In this document: positions 27,827 through 40,179 of the stretch, in pieces
Layout: each line of letters opens with the position of its first letter
How positions within the stretch are numbered: position 1 is the first letter of the stretch
Origin: Archegozetes longisetosus
Taxonomy: Eukaryota > Arthropoda > Arachnida > Sarcoptiformes > Trhypochthoniidae
Direction of reading: 5' to 3'
NCBI GenBank assembly: GCA_018873245.2
Contig: JAEMBT020000002.1
Coordinates: 11,196,001-11,260,000, forward strand
Length of the DNA stretch: 64,000 bases
Translations under genes and position numbers: made by a program
Notes under the pieces: model-generated
The model's database searches: none
What the model saw: the letters and a program-made list of their open reading frames with translations, nothing else
What the model was told of the DNA's origin: nothing

Positions 27827-28615
27827 CCTAGCTAATTATATTTATCCCAAACTGATAATGACAATATCTTAGGAAAATAACAAATTGAAAATATTATAGG
27901 AATTATAGTTGAAACAAACCAATTGATTGCTTAGTTCCAAATGAATGGACAATCATTCCTTAGAATCTGACAACAAATTTGGAGTTGAATTTGTGATGAA
28001 GGAGAATCTCAACTGTAATGGATGTGACATTCCTAATTATTACATTAAACAATTATTTCCATTTTAAACAAAATCAATTGACAGGTAATTTTATCCTAAA
28101 ATGTCTGATTTTCTATTTTTGGTAAATTTTTATATGAATATCTTTTCGGGTTATTCTCAAATTAAGTTCTTAATTGTTAAGAATTGTTGCGTTTGTTGAA
28201 AATCTAACTTTAACTATGCATTTATCACAATATACATGACTCAAAATCTAGTCTTTCATTTCATTAAGTTTGATAAAACTATTTTTCATTCTTATAATTT
28301 TTTCTGTATTCTTATACAAATTATGTAAATAAATTTTCAATTAATTAATTGGATTTTGTTTCATTCTCAAATTTTTTCAAATAAACATTAATATTTAATG
28401 TTGAAAGCGATAACCAAGAAATTGATTTAAACTTTAAAATATATTTTCTGTTATCTGGTAGAAAAATATAGGAATCAAGAATTTAGTTAAATTAAGTACA
28501 TTAAAACATTTAGTTATATCAAAAACTTTTATTTCAATATGAATAAAGCAATAAAAGTCTATTCAATTTTCTTAACATTTAAAAGTTTATATAAACAATA
28601 TAAAGATCAAACAAT
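27827..28615. other. Convergent intergenic spacer, FAM189-like and DRG2
   Basis: About 790 AT-rich bases between two stop codons; should hold both 3' UTRs. No ORF or structured RNA noticed. Confidence 0.4.
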
Positions 28616-30319
28616 TTACTTTTTAACAACTTGAACGACGTCTTCGTGATGAACGACCTGTTGTATGAATCAATGTAAATGAAATATAAATCACTTTTGA
28701 TAATTTTAAATACATACATGAGTCAAACCAACTCGCTGTGGACTATATTTAGTGCTCGTCCCCTAAAATGATAATTTGATAGTTGATTGTGAAAATCAAA
28801 TTCAAAATGAACTCATACCCAAACGAGTGCATATTTAAAGGCGTCAACAATACTTCTATGAATGGTGTGACAAACATGTTCTACGTTAGAACCTCTTCGC
28901 AAAATAAGTCCATCCTCGAAATCTGGTGGTTCTGCCAAACAAAATCAATTGAAAGAGATGTTGAAATGAAACATAAAAGAAAAAATTAACTCACGTCCTC
29001 TTTTTTTAGTGTAGACCTGAATGAGCGCCAAATAATCCCATAATTTTTCGAGCATATAATCTAAATTGAGTCTCATGTTACAACTGACAACAACACTATG
29101 AGGCTGTCGGGCCAATCTGTCTACTTCTTCGAGCGATATTTGATCAATCTTATTATAAATATAAAGACATGGCAAATATACGCGATTTTTCAGAACAACA
29201 TCAATCAAGTCATCTGCAGAACAATCTTCTCTGAAGAGGATCTCAGCGTTAAATATTTCTGTGAAAATCATGATTTCAATGATTAAAATTGTTTTGAGAG
29301 ATAACTCATTGTTGGCAAAATTAAAACTGAAACAACTGGTCACTTACTATATTCATGTAAAACCATTTGGACTAATTTTTCGTCACATTTGGTGAGAAGA
29401 CAGGTCGCGTTGAAAGATATACCTCCAGTTTTTTTCTCCTTTGATGGTCAAACAATATAAAAATTTGGAACAGAATTTGATGATTGACTAAAAATACCTT
29501 AAAATATAAATTGGGACGCTTTTTGTTTAATCTGATGCCAACGGATTCTAATTCTTTTTCAAGCAGCTGTCGCTGAACTTCACTTTTGGTGGCGTCCAAC
29601 ATAATGATCACAAGATCTGAAGTTCGAGCCACTGCTATGACTTGTCGTCCACGTCCTTTGCCTTGAATTAGACAGAGAAAAAATGCATTTAATTGAACGT
29701 GAAGTGATTGATAGGTAGTTTGATACCCTGAGCTGCTCCTTCTATAATTCCAGGCAAATCAAGTAACTGAATATTAGCTCCTTTGTATTGAATGACACCA
29801 GGAATACATGTCAGAGTTGTGAATTCATAAGAAGCAGATTCACTGTGAGTGTCGGTCACTGTGTTTAATAGAGTTGACTAAATATATAACGAATAAGTTT
29901 AGTTTTCAAATTGAATCAAAATTTGACTTGTTAATACTTTTCCAACTGATGGAAACCCAATGAGTGCAACTCTCGCATCACCACTTTTCATAACCTTTTA
30001 AATAAATGAATACTTAAGTTAAATATGATTCAAGTCAATTACAAGTCAATAAATGTTAATAAAAAAGAAAAATACATCAAATCCTTCGCCCTTTTCCTTG
30101 GATTTGGTTGTAGGCTCTAAGAGTTGAGCCCTGTATTTCGCTAACTTTGCCTTCAATACTCCCAAATGGTATTCAGTGGCTATTCATCCAAGTCAATAGT
30201 TAATACAATGGAAAACAATTTGATTTAATAATCAAATGATCAAATGCATTCAAACCTTTATTTTTTTGAGTTCGAGATATTTCTCTTTCTATTTCGCTGA
30301 TTCTCTCGAGGATTCCCAT
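28616..30319 (-). CDS. DRG2: Developmentally regulated GTP-binding protein 2
   Basis: OBG/HflX-superfamily translational GTPase that works with DFRP2 on stalled ribosomes. The frame starts [14 protein letters not shown] at 30319 and ends VVQVVKK at 28616. About nine short exons; the first four are 30319-30256, 30179-30076, 29994-29938 and one starting at 29877. Seen in order: [21 protein letters not shown]1 loop GFPSVGKST (an intron splits K and S), [12 protein letters not shown] (G2), [16 protein letters not shown] (G3), [38 protein letters not shown] (G4), [13 protein letters not shown], and a C-terminal TGS domain with [44 protein letters not shown] replaces the usual linker without gaps. 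Fragments of its 5' half recur in the 33-49 kb region, so it seeded the neighbouring duplications. Confidence 0.95.
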
Positions 30320-31106
30320 CTTTTTTTATTATATATAAAATTAATATTAATTTGAACAAAAATTAAATAGTTAAGAATTAATTAAAAATATAAATGTAAG
30401 AAATATTGAATTGAGTAGAAGTAGGATTTAGTGCACATGTCATGCAATATGAGTGCAAACACAACATAAGTGAAGTCATTAGGGAGTCTAACGCACCGCT
30501 ATCACTGCTATCTGTTAAGCTTATAATTTATCAGGAAACTTTTTTTAAACGCTTCAGACTCTTCAGTCAAAGACGTGGACAACAAATCGAGATTCAATAT
30601 AACTGTACATCTAGAGTATGGCATAAATTAGACTTGTGTTTGGTATGGTGTCTAATCATTGTTAACTGCACATTCAATGTAAATAAGTTTGTTCGTAACA
30701 AAAACACTTTATTTGCGACTTATTGCTCAATATATAACTCAATATAATACATTAAAGAAAAGAGGAATGTACTTAAAATATAACACTAAGCTAATAGAAA
30801 TTTGGTGAGAAATGAGTAATACTGAACAGTCGGCTAATGGTTATTCATATTTTTATAGATCAGAATAACCAACGAAAAAGCATGAGATATATTAAAAATA
30901 AAATTTTAAATGAAATTGACTTATAAGTCCTTACCACATATTATTACCCTCTTTTATAAACTTCTTAGAAGTTAAAAATATTCTATGACTATATGATATG
31001 CGGGTAATTGAGTGCGATAGAGACTACTAACTAGTTTTCATAGAATGACTTTTATATCAAAAACTTTCCTTAGTAAAGTTTGAATAATGGTAGACTTATA
31101 GCCAAC

Positions 31107-31292
31107 CTAATACTCTTCCAGTTTGAAATCCAAGTCTTGAATGAGTTGATCTTCGCTGGGGTTGAGATCACGTTTCTGCTCACTTTCGACCACTTGTTCG
31201 CCACTTTTAGCTGCAACCTCGTCAGCAAATAGTTGTTCGTGTTGAGTGAGACTAATAACCAAATCTTCTATAAAGCAGGATTCGCTAGGCAT
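31107..31292 (-). CDS. Small acidic protein, duplicated family, copy A
   Basis: 61 codons with an ATG start, no known domain. The product is acidic and contains FIEDLVISLTQ, EQVVESEQKRDL and SEDQLIQDLDFKLEE. It aligns along its length with copies at 37989-38177 and 49077-49298, sharing the pattern (I/L)(E/Q)(D/H)L(I/V), an EQ(M/V)VQTEQK-like segment and a (E/D)(D/S)QL(A/I/V)QDF..(L/K)..E end. The position aligned with the splice acceptor of the other copies reads CAA instead of CAG (at about 31303), so this copy may have lost its usual splicing. Upstream at 32577 a GTAAGT donor is still present. Function unknown. Confidence 0.4.
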   Translation of the reverse strand: MPSESCFIEDLVISLTQHEQLFADEVAAKSGEQVVESEQKRDLNPSEDQLIQDLDFKLEEY

Positions 31293-32897
31293 TGTTTGAA
31301 TATTGAGTCCAAATCGTTAGAAGATGTATTGAATAAAACTTCGAGAAAGTTAAGTTATTGCTTGAATCAAGGCGTAAGAGTCATCTCCGTAACCCTAACA
31401 CTAGATGAAAGTACAATTCAAACGAATGCAGTCAAATGAGGCGACAATAAACGTGCTATCAAAGTAGAGCTAACATGCTGTTAGGTCTATTCATAACTAA
31501 AAACTAAATTATAGCAATTCTGACATTAATTACAACGAGGTGTCATACTGACTGATAAGTTTTGAGAAAAACGTTTTAAGACCAAGACTGACACTATTCA
31601 AATGTATGCTATGAATTTAATTGATTTCATCGTTAGCTTTAATGATTAGTAGCATTTTCTAAAGTTTACACCTTTTAGCGAATTCGTTTACAAAAATTGT
31701 GTCTATGAAATTTAAACTCAAAACAAGAGCAGATATGATGCATAAGCTCAAGTTCTTGTGCATTGAAAAATGTTTATATCAGTTTATTTACGATTAAGTC
31801 AATTTTACGAAGTAACTTTTGCTGTGGAATGCGATGACAAGATCTTAAGAGACTCTGCGTAACAAACAGTTGTTACGATAACTTTGAAAATATTGTATTT
31901 ACGTTCAAATAAACGTTATAACAGCTTATTTATTGCTATCTGATGTACTTTTATTGCTTATATTTTGCAACTTTTGAGCACTTTTGTTGCTTATATTGTT
32001 GCGACTTGTTAGTACTGTGCCTGTTTATCAGCGAGATACTAGACTTATTGAGTGGTTGACGAACGAGTCATTATTCAATGCAAAATACTTAAAATATTTT
32101 ATTAAATACATCAACTGAGCATATATTCACAACAACCAACAGAACTTATGTTACCTGTTGTTTTTAAATGTTTGGGACTTTTATGTGCCTCTGTGGACAT
32201 GTGTTGAACTTTTAATTTTTAGCAGTTATAATGAATGAGTTGAGGCTACAACAGAAAGTGTGACTCACCTCAATGTCAAGGCCAATTTTGGTTCGGAAAA
32301 GATAAGCCAAAGCTAAACCTAAAAATTAAATGTTTAATTACTAGTTGCGAACTCACAATGATTTCTGTTCAAAATTTGATTGACATAACTCTAATTTATA
32401 ACTTTTCTGATAAATTCAATTGTTCAGCATGTGAGAGAAAACTTTGAAAAAATCATTGATTTGCCGAATAAAAACTTATTTGGTAAATGAGTCATTAAGA
32501 AAAGTTAGTAAAACTTCAAAATTATAAATTGCAAATAATTCAATGAATTTAGAATTAAATTTGATTACATTACTTACAGTTAAGTTGAATGCATACAGAA
32601 CTTTTTCAGTATAATTTTTTCAGTGACTAAAACACGTATTAATAGAAAACGAGGAATAGTTTGTGAACTAAACTGAATTATAATTGTTAAAAACTGAACA
32701 GGAGTTAGTCAAATCAAACCTAAAGAGTTGTAATGATGAGAAGCTTCTCAGGAGAACTTTCTTTCAGGCTAAGAATCAAAAGTGAAAAGTACATCTAAAC
32801 CTCTCCATCTTTAACAGGTAACTAAATTCTTTTAAAAAAATTAAAAATAAACCTTAATTCCTTATGAATTTATTTATGCTTTTACAAAAAGGGTTGT

Positions 32898-32899
<2 letters not shown>

Positions 32900-32957
<58 letters not shown>
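32900..32957. repeat. (AG)n microsatellite
   Basis: About 57 bases of uninterrupted GA dinucleotides, ended by GCGAATGAGCG. Sits just beyond the first-exon homology of small-gene copy A. Confidence 0.95.
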
Positions 32958-32960
<3 letters not shown>

Positions 32961-33168
32961 ATGAGCGAGATAGCTGGAGAGATAATACTAATAGTACTAT
33001 AATATAGCGTACTATCAAATGCCTTAAGATATAACAATAAGTTATGATGTTATAAATTTAAGTAAGTTGTCAAAATCCAGTATACCAACGCAAAAATTGA
33101 CTACGTGATCGCAAACATCGACTGATGAAATGTTGATTTATACTGATAGATATAGACTCAGTTTCACT

Positions 33169-33214
33169 GAGCCTGAGCCTGAGCCTGAGCCTAGGCTTAG
33201 GCTTAGGCTAGCCT
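33169..33214. repeat. Hexamer repeat GAGCCT x4 meeting AGGCTT x3
   Basis: Four GAGCCT units run straight into AGGCTT/AGGCTA units, making an imperfect 46-base palindrome. The right half contains TTAGGC twice, but it is too short and internal to be a telomere. Confidence 0.85.
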
Positions 33215-33464
33215 ATGTCGATCATTATTAATTTCATATAAATTGGTTTCGGACCAAGGTTGACAATTTACTCAAATTTAAGCTGTGAATTGAATTGATT
33301 TCATCATTAGCTTTAATGATTAGTAGCATTCTCTAAAGTTTTCACTTTTTAGTGAATTTTTTTAAAAATGGTATTTATAAAGTTTAAAATCAAAAGAAAA
33401 GCAGGTGTGACGCATAAGTTTAAGTTTTTATGCGTTAAAAGCGTTTATATAAATTTATTTACGA

Positions 33465-33545
33465 CTCTAATGATCAAATGCATTTAAACCTTTATTTTTT
33501 CGAGTTCGAGATATTTCTTTCTCTATTTCACTAATTCATAAAATT
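33465..33545 (-). pseudogene. DRG2 exon-1 fragment (decayed copy)
   Basis: Plus-strand text from ATCAAATGCATTTAAACC to CTATTTCACTAATTC matches DRG2 exon 1 and its donor-side intron at 30237-30302 with about a dozen changes. The initiator ATG region is lost; a deletion joins directly to the 5' flank. Dead copy inside the duplication array. Confidence 0.7.
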
Positions 33546-33884
33546 GATATTAATTTGAACAAGAATTAATGAAAAATATAAAATTTAAGAAATATTGAAT
33601 TGAGTAGAAGCAAGGATACGGTGCATGTGTTATGCAATATGAGTGCAAACGCAAGTGAAGGCATTAGAACAGTGGTGTCCAGACTTTGTTTATGAGAGCT
33701 ACTTTAACCTAAACAACTCTGACCGAACATGACCATTTCTAGCCAACTCCCGACAGGAGTGGCTGATCCCGCCAAGTGATATATCATTGGACTCAGGACA
33801 TTGAAATGAGCAATTTGATACTTCACTTGATCAATTATTGCAAGTAGTTCTCGAGTTATCCATCTTTGTTTGGTTTAGTACCTC

Positions 33885-34024
33885 GTAATCGATAAACCTG
33901 GATTTCTCGAGCCGTAACCCAAACAAGTCTGATACAAATTAAGGGAGCGATCTAACCTATTATCCTTAGTTAATATCAGGTTTGATTTGGATTACAACTT
34001 GGTAAATCCAGGTTTATCCATTGT
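33885..34024. mobile_element. Hairpin MITE of about 140 bases
   Basis: Ends are inverted copies: GATAAACCTGGATTT at the left and AAATCCAGGTTTATCC at the right, with further pairing of the next 20 bases. No coding capacity. Confidence 0.6.
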
Positions 34025-34081
34025 TGAGGGGATTAGGTCCGTGTGGCGCTTATAGGCTATGTTAGTTTCTTGCTAAATGTA

Positions 34082-35075
34082 CAGTCGTTTGCAAAACTTA
34101 GGCAAGTGGTTTTTGAGCATTCTATACCCCTAAACATTAGTCAATTTAAATGAATTTTTTGTTGAATAAACTCTGGATTGACAAGAACATTTTCACAAAG
34201 CCGCTAATCGAAATTTTCAAAAGTACCTACCTAATTCTTGTAAATGTATACAGAAAACCTGACGATTGAATTCGTGTCCTGATAATTGGAATAGAAACTA
34301 CTTTAAAAAAATAAGTGAATATATATATTTTCCTTCGACCCAAAAATTCCTTATTTAATAATTGTAGCGCATTAAACTTGAAATTTCGATAACTTTGTCT
34401 GAGTGTAACTTATGAACCAAGAGTCAGAACTACTTAAAAATGATATCAAATTGAAAGTATTTTAAAGCTCTTTAGAACAATCGAAAAATTTGTCTTTATA
34501 TACAAATTTCCTATTCGTAATCAAAATAATGTGATTTTATGATTTGTTTATGGTTTTTGGTTGAAAATACAGTAACCATAGTCATAAATGTTTAATAAAG
34601 TAATGCTTAATGAATTTTGTGCTAGAGCTAATTGGCTTATTAAATTTTCAATCTTGCAAATCAAATTTCAAAGACTAATCAATTTCCTGATAAAGCTTTA
34701 GGAAACTCTCAATTTGACATCAATTTCAAGTAGTTCGGGCTTTTGGTTCAAAGTTACGCTCTAACGAAATTATCGAAATTTCAAGTTGAAATCGCTACAA
34801 TTATTAACTTACGAGTTTTTAGGTCAAAAAATACATATATTCGCTTATTTTTAAAGTAGTTTTGACTCCGATTGTCAGAACTTCAATTCAATCATCAGTT
34901 TTTCTGTACACGTTTACACGAATTAGGTAGGTACTATTGGGAATTTTGATTAGCGGCTTTGTGAAAATGTTCTTGACCACCCAGAGTTTATTCATAAAAA
35001 ATTTCATTCAAATTGACTAAGGTTTAGGGGTATAGAATACTCAAAGACTACTTCCCGGAGTTTTGTAAACGGCTG
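34082..35075. mobile_element. Tc1/mariner-like element with arms near 480 bases and no transposase
   Basis: Begins CAGTCGTTTGCAAAACTT and ends with the complement of CAGCCGTTTACAAAACTC; TA stands immediately outside both ends (34080-34081 and 35076-35077), as expected for a Tc1/mariner target duplication. The two halves are inverted copies with scattered differences (for example TATACCCCTAAAC against GTTTAGGGGTATA), so the whole 994 bases is a long palindrome. No ORF of note. Non-autonomous. Confidence 0.8.
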
Positions 35076-36229
35076 TATGCAAACATGCTGTATTAACAGA
35101 AACTAAATGTTGAATATCCCGAGAACTATTTGAGATAATTGATCAATTGATGTATCAAATGCTCAGTTTGATGTTTTGAGTTCAATGATATATCACTTAA
35201 CGGGGTCGGCCACTTCCATCGGAAGTTGGCCAGGAGTGGTCAGATTCGAGTTGGAGGTGGCCAAGTGTGGTATCAAAATGTTCAGCTCGACGAACTGAAT
35301 CCAATGATCTATTACACTTGAGGGTGAGGGGTCGGGAAACTCCTCAGACCCATTAGCTCGAATTCACACAGTTGTGACAACTTTTTTAGCACATAGCCTT
35401 ATTAGACAGTTTTATTATTGCTTATAATCACATTTGGTTTGGAAACCAGAAAATAATATTGTTTACATTAGAAATTAAAAGGTATGATAGTACATAAATA
35501 AAACAATTCTTTATCTACTTTTTTGACATGAAAAAACTACCTATAGCTAAGTTTTTATAATGGTCACGTACTCACAATGATTTCTTTCCATCAAAATTTG
35601 ATTGAAATAGCTCTAAGGTGTGACGTAATTTTCTATTAAATAGAGTTACACCTGGTCAAGTCGAGTAGGACTACAACGGAGCAGATCTGTATTGACATTG
35701 CAAATGGTCAAAAGATTAGAAAGCATTCGGTTATTTACTTTAGTGCAGACAATTATAGTACCAACAAGTAAAGATTACTGTTTCGATGAATCGAATTGAC
35801 CTTGGGCTCAGATTGAATCTATGAGTTGCAGTTATCTGTCAATGGGTTGCATAGTTCTATACAGCGTTTACAATAATTGCCAGAGTTTTACAGTTTTATA
35901 AGAAAACTTAAAATACTTCCGTAACTTCTATCATTGAGGCTTCTACAGGTTAAAAAAGCAACAGAGATGATAAAATGTATACAATTTTGATAACTTGAAT
36001 CCTATGTAAGAAAGTATAATCGAGAAAACAGGCGGCGTTCAAAAAGTTTCAGCTTTCATCATAACACTAGTGAAAGCATTAATTTAACTAAACGTACAAC
36101 TTTTTCAAGTTTTGATACTATTTCATAGATATTCCATAAACAATAATTATCATTATGTGTTTTTTATTTCTAAACTAATATTAAACTGAGATAAAGCAGT
36201 TAACGCATATTATATTAGAATATTTTATC

Positions 36230-36990
36230 CATACGTCGATTAGACTTTCCTAATCATATCTGAGACTTAGAATAGTTTGAGGAGTTATCTTTTCAACTTT
36301 ATTCTCAACATTTAGTTTCACTTCTAAAGATCGCGATTTGACGTTTTTGTGATTAAGAATTATAATTAAGAGATTAGCACTTGTTTGAATTGTTCCAAAC
36401 ATTGTTTATCTTCGTATTATGTCGATATATAAAGTTAGGGGAAATAATTATTGTACTCGGGATTTGAGTTTAGAGATTGAAGGGATGGCCAACACGCAGA
36501 TAGGAGTGAATATCAGATCAAAACTGACTGCTATTATTACAAGAAGTCAATATTATGTTAAGTATGAGGCACTATTGAGTTTGACACTTATTTGTTTGAA
36601 ATCTATTGTCTTATATTTATAAAGTTACTGATTTAATGAGACAACTGGAATACTATCACTTCCAAAAGTCTTCGTAAATATTCAAATTTCGCGAAAAATT
36701 AGTCAAATTTTGAGGAAATGCTATAAAATTATCGCTAAATACAATTTTAAGAGTACATGTTATCGTTACAATAAAACTTTTAAGTTAAAAATTAAAGTTT
36801 TATTTCAATATTTTTCCCTTAATTTTTGGTGCATAGTTCGACAAAGACGTTTGAAAGTAATAGTACATAAACAAGATATTACCTGATAAAATTTCATTTC
36901 AGCTTATGATATGACAAAAAAATCTAAAACAGTATCGCAATTACAATAAAAGCACGACTTCTTACTTTATTTATCTTGCGTTTATCGCAA
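36230..36990. repeat. Tail repeat of the duplication unit, copy 1
   Basis: Similar blocks occur at about 39600-40100 and 52900-53520, each with GAGATTAGCAC/CTTGTTTGAATTG and the same order of anchors (TGATTTAATGAGACAA, then a run ending TATCAC...ATTACAATAAA). One copy has a 67-codon open frame at 36419-36622, which is broken in the other copies, so I do not call it a gene. Confidence 0.65.
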
Positions 36991-37104
36991 GATACTGGAA
37001 AATAAAGCTGCGATTAAATGTTATTTAAAGACTCGATATTTGTATTGACTGATTAGTAAACTTTAGAAATAGTAATCTCAACTTTTATTCACTCTATATT
37101 TATG

Positions 37105-37195
37105 ACTAACAAATATGTTTAGTTTCCAAATTGAATTAACATTTGATTTATTAATACTTTTCCAACTGATGGAAACTCAATGAGTGCAACTTGTT
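37105..37195 (-). pseudogene. DRG2 G1-loop exon fragment (decayed copy)
   Basis: Text around CTTTTCCAACTGATGGAAAC and TGAGTGCAACTTG matches the DRG2 exon encoding GFPSVGK and its flanking intron at 29893-29975, in the same orientation. It is cut off after the G1 loop and joined to the duplication leader, so it is non-functional. Confidence 0.75.
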
Positions 37196-37988
37196 AACTA
37201 ATCGTTAATTGCATATAAGTTGGGTCCGCACAGAAAAAAGCTTTATTTGGCTTTCAAAAGCATTACACAAATGGACAGAGGAATGTAGCCTTAAAATAGC
37301 AGACACATTACGCAAAACCATGAATATTACCCAACAATTCAATGCCTTAGTCGAAGAGTAGCCTCTTTTACTCTACTAAAATCCATAAAGGGCTTAACTA
37401 ATACAAAACTTTCCTTATGATTAATAATGAAATGACCAATTGATTGATTAGTAATGCTTATTGTTAAATACTTTTTAAACTAATTACTCATTCGTAAATC
37501 ATACTTATCAAGAGATCAGATTCATTGACTTGTTAAAACTCTAACGAAAAAGATTTATTACATTTCGAATAAGCTTTATTTTTATAGCAAACAAAATGAA
37601 AAGTTCTTAATACACAAAGATTTTATAATTTACTTTATTTTCATTTTTGCACATAAAATAATTTGATTTGTTTTCAAAATAAAATTTTTTACTTCATTTT
37701 ACGAAAATAAATATTTATTTTATGAAAACTAGTTATTATTGTTAAAAGATTAAAGATAAGCAGCACTAGAAAAATTTGGTTATAATGACTAAATTTTAGA
37801 CCTAAAAGTTTCAACTTTTTCTTAAACTTTTCTATAAGTCCTAAAAGTTTTCTAAGCTTTGAAGAGAGGCTACTCTTCGACTAACGCATTGAATTGGTTA
37901 ATAATAATTGAATAAGTAATAATATTTAAATTAGAATCATGATTATGGATAATTTTAAGAAACGCTGGTTACATTAAAAAGGTTAATA

Positions 37989-38177
37989 TTATTCCTCCAA
38001 TCCGAGAGGAAAGTCTTGAGCTAATTGGTCCTCAGTTTTGACGAATTCGTGTTTTTGTTCAGTCTGAACCATTTGTTCCGAGGTTTTATTCAGAAATTGT
38101 TCGGCCAATGATTGGTCATCAACAGTGAAATCATAGATCAGGTGTTCAATCAAATCAGATTCACTTTGACCAGACAT
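37989..38177 (-). CDS. Small acidic protein, duplicated family, copy B
   Basis: 62 codons from ATG, starting MSGQSESDLIEHLIYDFT and ending EDQLAQDFPLGLEE. Acidic, no membrane segment or signal peptide. A splice acceptor (GATTCAG) sits 22 bases before the ATG at about 38200, and a GTAAGT donor on the same strand at 38621 could supply a 5' non-coding exon; both are kept at the aligned places in copy D. The reading frame is closed by TAA. This is the copy with the most complete gene-like surroundings. Function unknown. Confidence 0.45.
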   Translation of the reverse strand: MSGQSESDLIEHLIYDFTVDDQSLAEQFLNKTSEQMVQTEQKHEFVKTEDQLAQDFPLGLEE

Positions 38178-39109
38178 TGTTTCGTGAACGCGTTTAAAAC
38201 TGAATCCAACAAATAGGAAATATTGTGTTAAATCTGAGATCCAGACAGAGTTAAACTATTGCTTGAATCTAAGCGTAAGACTGTATGCACTAACATCTAA
38301 CACTAAATGAATGTTTAGCTTAAATGAGGTCTACAAGGAGTGCGGTATGAAATCAAAGATGAAAAGCTTAACATTAGTTGTTATTACACAGTCCATTCCT
38401 CGTTATTAATGTTTATGCAGAAGTGTGATATACGTCTACCATTCATACAACTGCTTCAGGCATAGGTATGAATGATAGCAACTTCAAATTCTTAACTCAA
38501 TTGACCAATAAGTTTATAAGATTCCGAACTGTCACTGAGAAAGTTACTAAAACTTCCAAATTATGATAATTTTACAATGCAAACTCAATGAATTTTGAAT
38601 AAAACTTAATTCTTAACTTACCATTAAATTGAGAACTTGTATGAATCCTCAGTACAATCTATTTGTTTGCTGACCAAAGCATGTATTGATAGAAAACGAC
38701 GGATGGATTGTGAACTAAACTGAATTAGAAACTAATCAGAACTTGGTTGCACCTGAACAGTTGTAATGATGAGCTTTTACTTCAAAATAGCTTTCCTTCA
38801 AGCTCAGAATCAAAGGTGAAAATATGATGAAAGAGGTTTTGAGATAAACATAAGTCACGTAAAGTTGCTTAGAATCAGTTTCGTACTGAGACGCAGTTGG
38901 AAATAGTCAAAAGATTAGAAAGCTCAGCTATTGCTTAGGTAGCAAATAAAAGATAATTGTTTAGACGAATTGGTAAAAAAATCACCTTGGGCTCAAGCTA
39001 TGGATCCACAAGGATACATTTCTATGCATTGTTCATAATCGTAGCGCGACACACCTTTTGGTTATAATTGACTTATATTGCATAGTATTTATAGAAAGGG
39101 AATTTATGT

Positions 39110-39499
39110 GTGCTTTTCAAAGAGAAAAGTGTACAAACTATGTGCTTGAAATTAATAGAAAAAACCACTTCTTCAAATGAGTTTTTATTCGTTTTAATTA
39201 TCAAAACCAATGCAAATAAGTTAATACAGTTAATACAGTTAATACAGTTAATTACTTATTTAGTGACGTTTATTGCTACCTGTTATTTACTTCTAAGATA
39301 CGAGCACTATATCAATAGCTATTCTAATCCGCTCGATACGTTTGAGAGTCTAATTCTTAAAAAAAACAAGAGATCATTCAAAAAATTGCTTATTACTGAC
39401 TATTTTGCAAAAAAATATTTAAAACTAATTGATACAGGTAAATCGGATTCCAATTTGAGTACTTTGTATTGTATTTTAATGAATAAAATAAGATTTTGA
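39110..39499 (+). other. Unassigned open frame, 129 codons, one hydrophobic helix
   Basis: Opens at GTG; first ATG at codon 11. Contains LIQLIQLIQLITYLVTFIAT, produced by a 9-base TTAATACAG repeat, and a Lys-rich C-terminus. Not repeated in the other duplication units. No family recognised; could be chance in AT-rich DNA. Confidence 0.2.
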
Positions 39500-40179
39500 G
39501 TACGTATCTAAATGGCAACATTTATAACATATCTCGGTTAAAACAGACGCTTTATGGGGTACCGGACCAGTTCATTATAAACGCTTTTTACCGCATTCAG
39601 TTCCTCTTTTTTATGCTCGCGAGTTTGAAACTTTTTATGAAACAAATTTCGGAACAAATTTGTTTTTAACTCAAAAATTAGAAGTAAGAGATTAGCTCTT
39701 ATTTGAATTGCTTCAAACTTTGTTTATCTTTATATTTGATCGAATGCATAATGTTAGATAAAATAATTGTTGTACTCAAGATTCGAGTTTGGAGACTAAG
39801 GGTTGGCAAACAGGCGACTAGGAGTGAACAGCAGTTCAAATCTAATTGCTATCATAACAAGTAAAACATTATGTCAAATATAAGGCAATGCAAGATAAAT
39901 CACTTTATTGAAGTTTGACATTTACTTGTTTGAAATCTATTTTATCTTGCATTTATAGAGTTATTGATCTAATGAGACAATTTGAATACAGGAACGGAAT
40001 ATCACGGATAAAGTTGCATTACAGCTAAAGATACTACGAACTAAACTAAAATAGTATCACAATTATAAAAAAATACATAGACTCCTTTTATCATTTCTTT
40101 TATTGAGTGCTCCCGATAAAACTAACCGCAAGAATTGCAGTTACATTGAAAAAGTAAATCCTGTTATACAGTAATGCTA

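Larger units (their letters stand above)
33731..35241. repeat. Outer inverted repeat flanking a nested transposon
   Basis: Left arm about 33731-33862 and right arm about 35112-35241 are diverged inverted copies (for example AAGTGATATATCATTG in the left arm, and its complement in the right). They enclose a hairpin MITE (about 33885-34024) and the TA-flanked element at 34082-35075. Suggests an older foldback element into which a younger one inserted. Confidence 0.65.
30320..36990. repeat. Segmental duplication unit 1 (next to DRG2)
   Basis: First unit of a diverged direct-repeat array. It runs from the DRG2 start through small ORF copy A (31107-31292), a block near 31.6-32.8 kb, an AG microsatellite, nested transposons (33.7-35.3 kb) and a tail repeat at about 36.2-36.9 kb. 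Blocks recur in the same order near 37.1-40.1 kb and 47.6-53.5 kb, and in part at 42.5-46 kb. Example of shared sequence: TGCAATATGAGTGCAAAC in this unit at 30442 and again at 33632. Confidence 0.7.
37100..40100. repeat. Segmental duplication unit 2
   Basis: Direct copy of unit 1 in shortened form: DRG2 fragment (37105-37195), leader block near 37200-37330, small ORF copy B, first-exon block near 38620-38870, a block near 38900-39060 that matches 35.7-35.9 kb and 51.0-51.2 kb, and the tail repeat. An AT-rich stretch at 37350-37870 has an inverted GAGTAGCCTCTTTTACT/AAGAGAGGCTACTCTTCGAC pair and may be a further small hairpin insertion. Confidence 0.65.

Noticed and set aside
29098..29286. Plus-strand frame inside DRG2
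   Set aside because: Antisense of a well-conserved DRG2 exon.
33190..33214. TTAGGC units as a telomere
   Set aside because: Only two or three units, internal, and part of a palindrome; no long array.
36419..36622. 67-codon open frame starting MSIYKVRGNNYC
   Set aside because: Lies in the tail repeat; the copies at 39.7 kb and 53.2 kb have shifts and stops in this frame, so it is not maintained.
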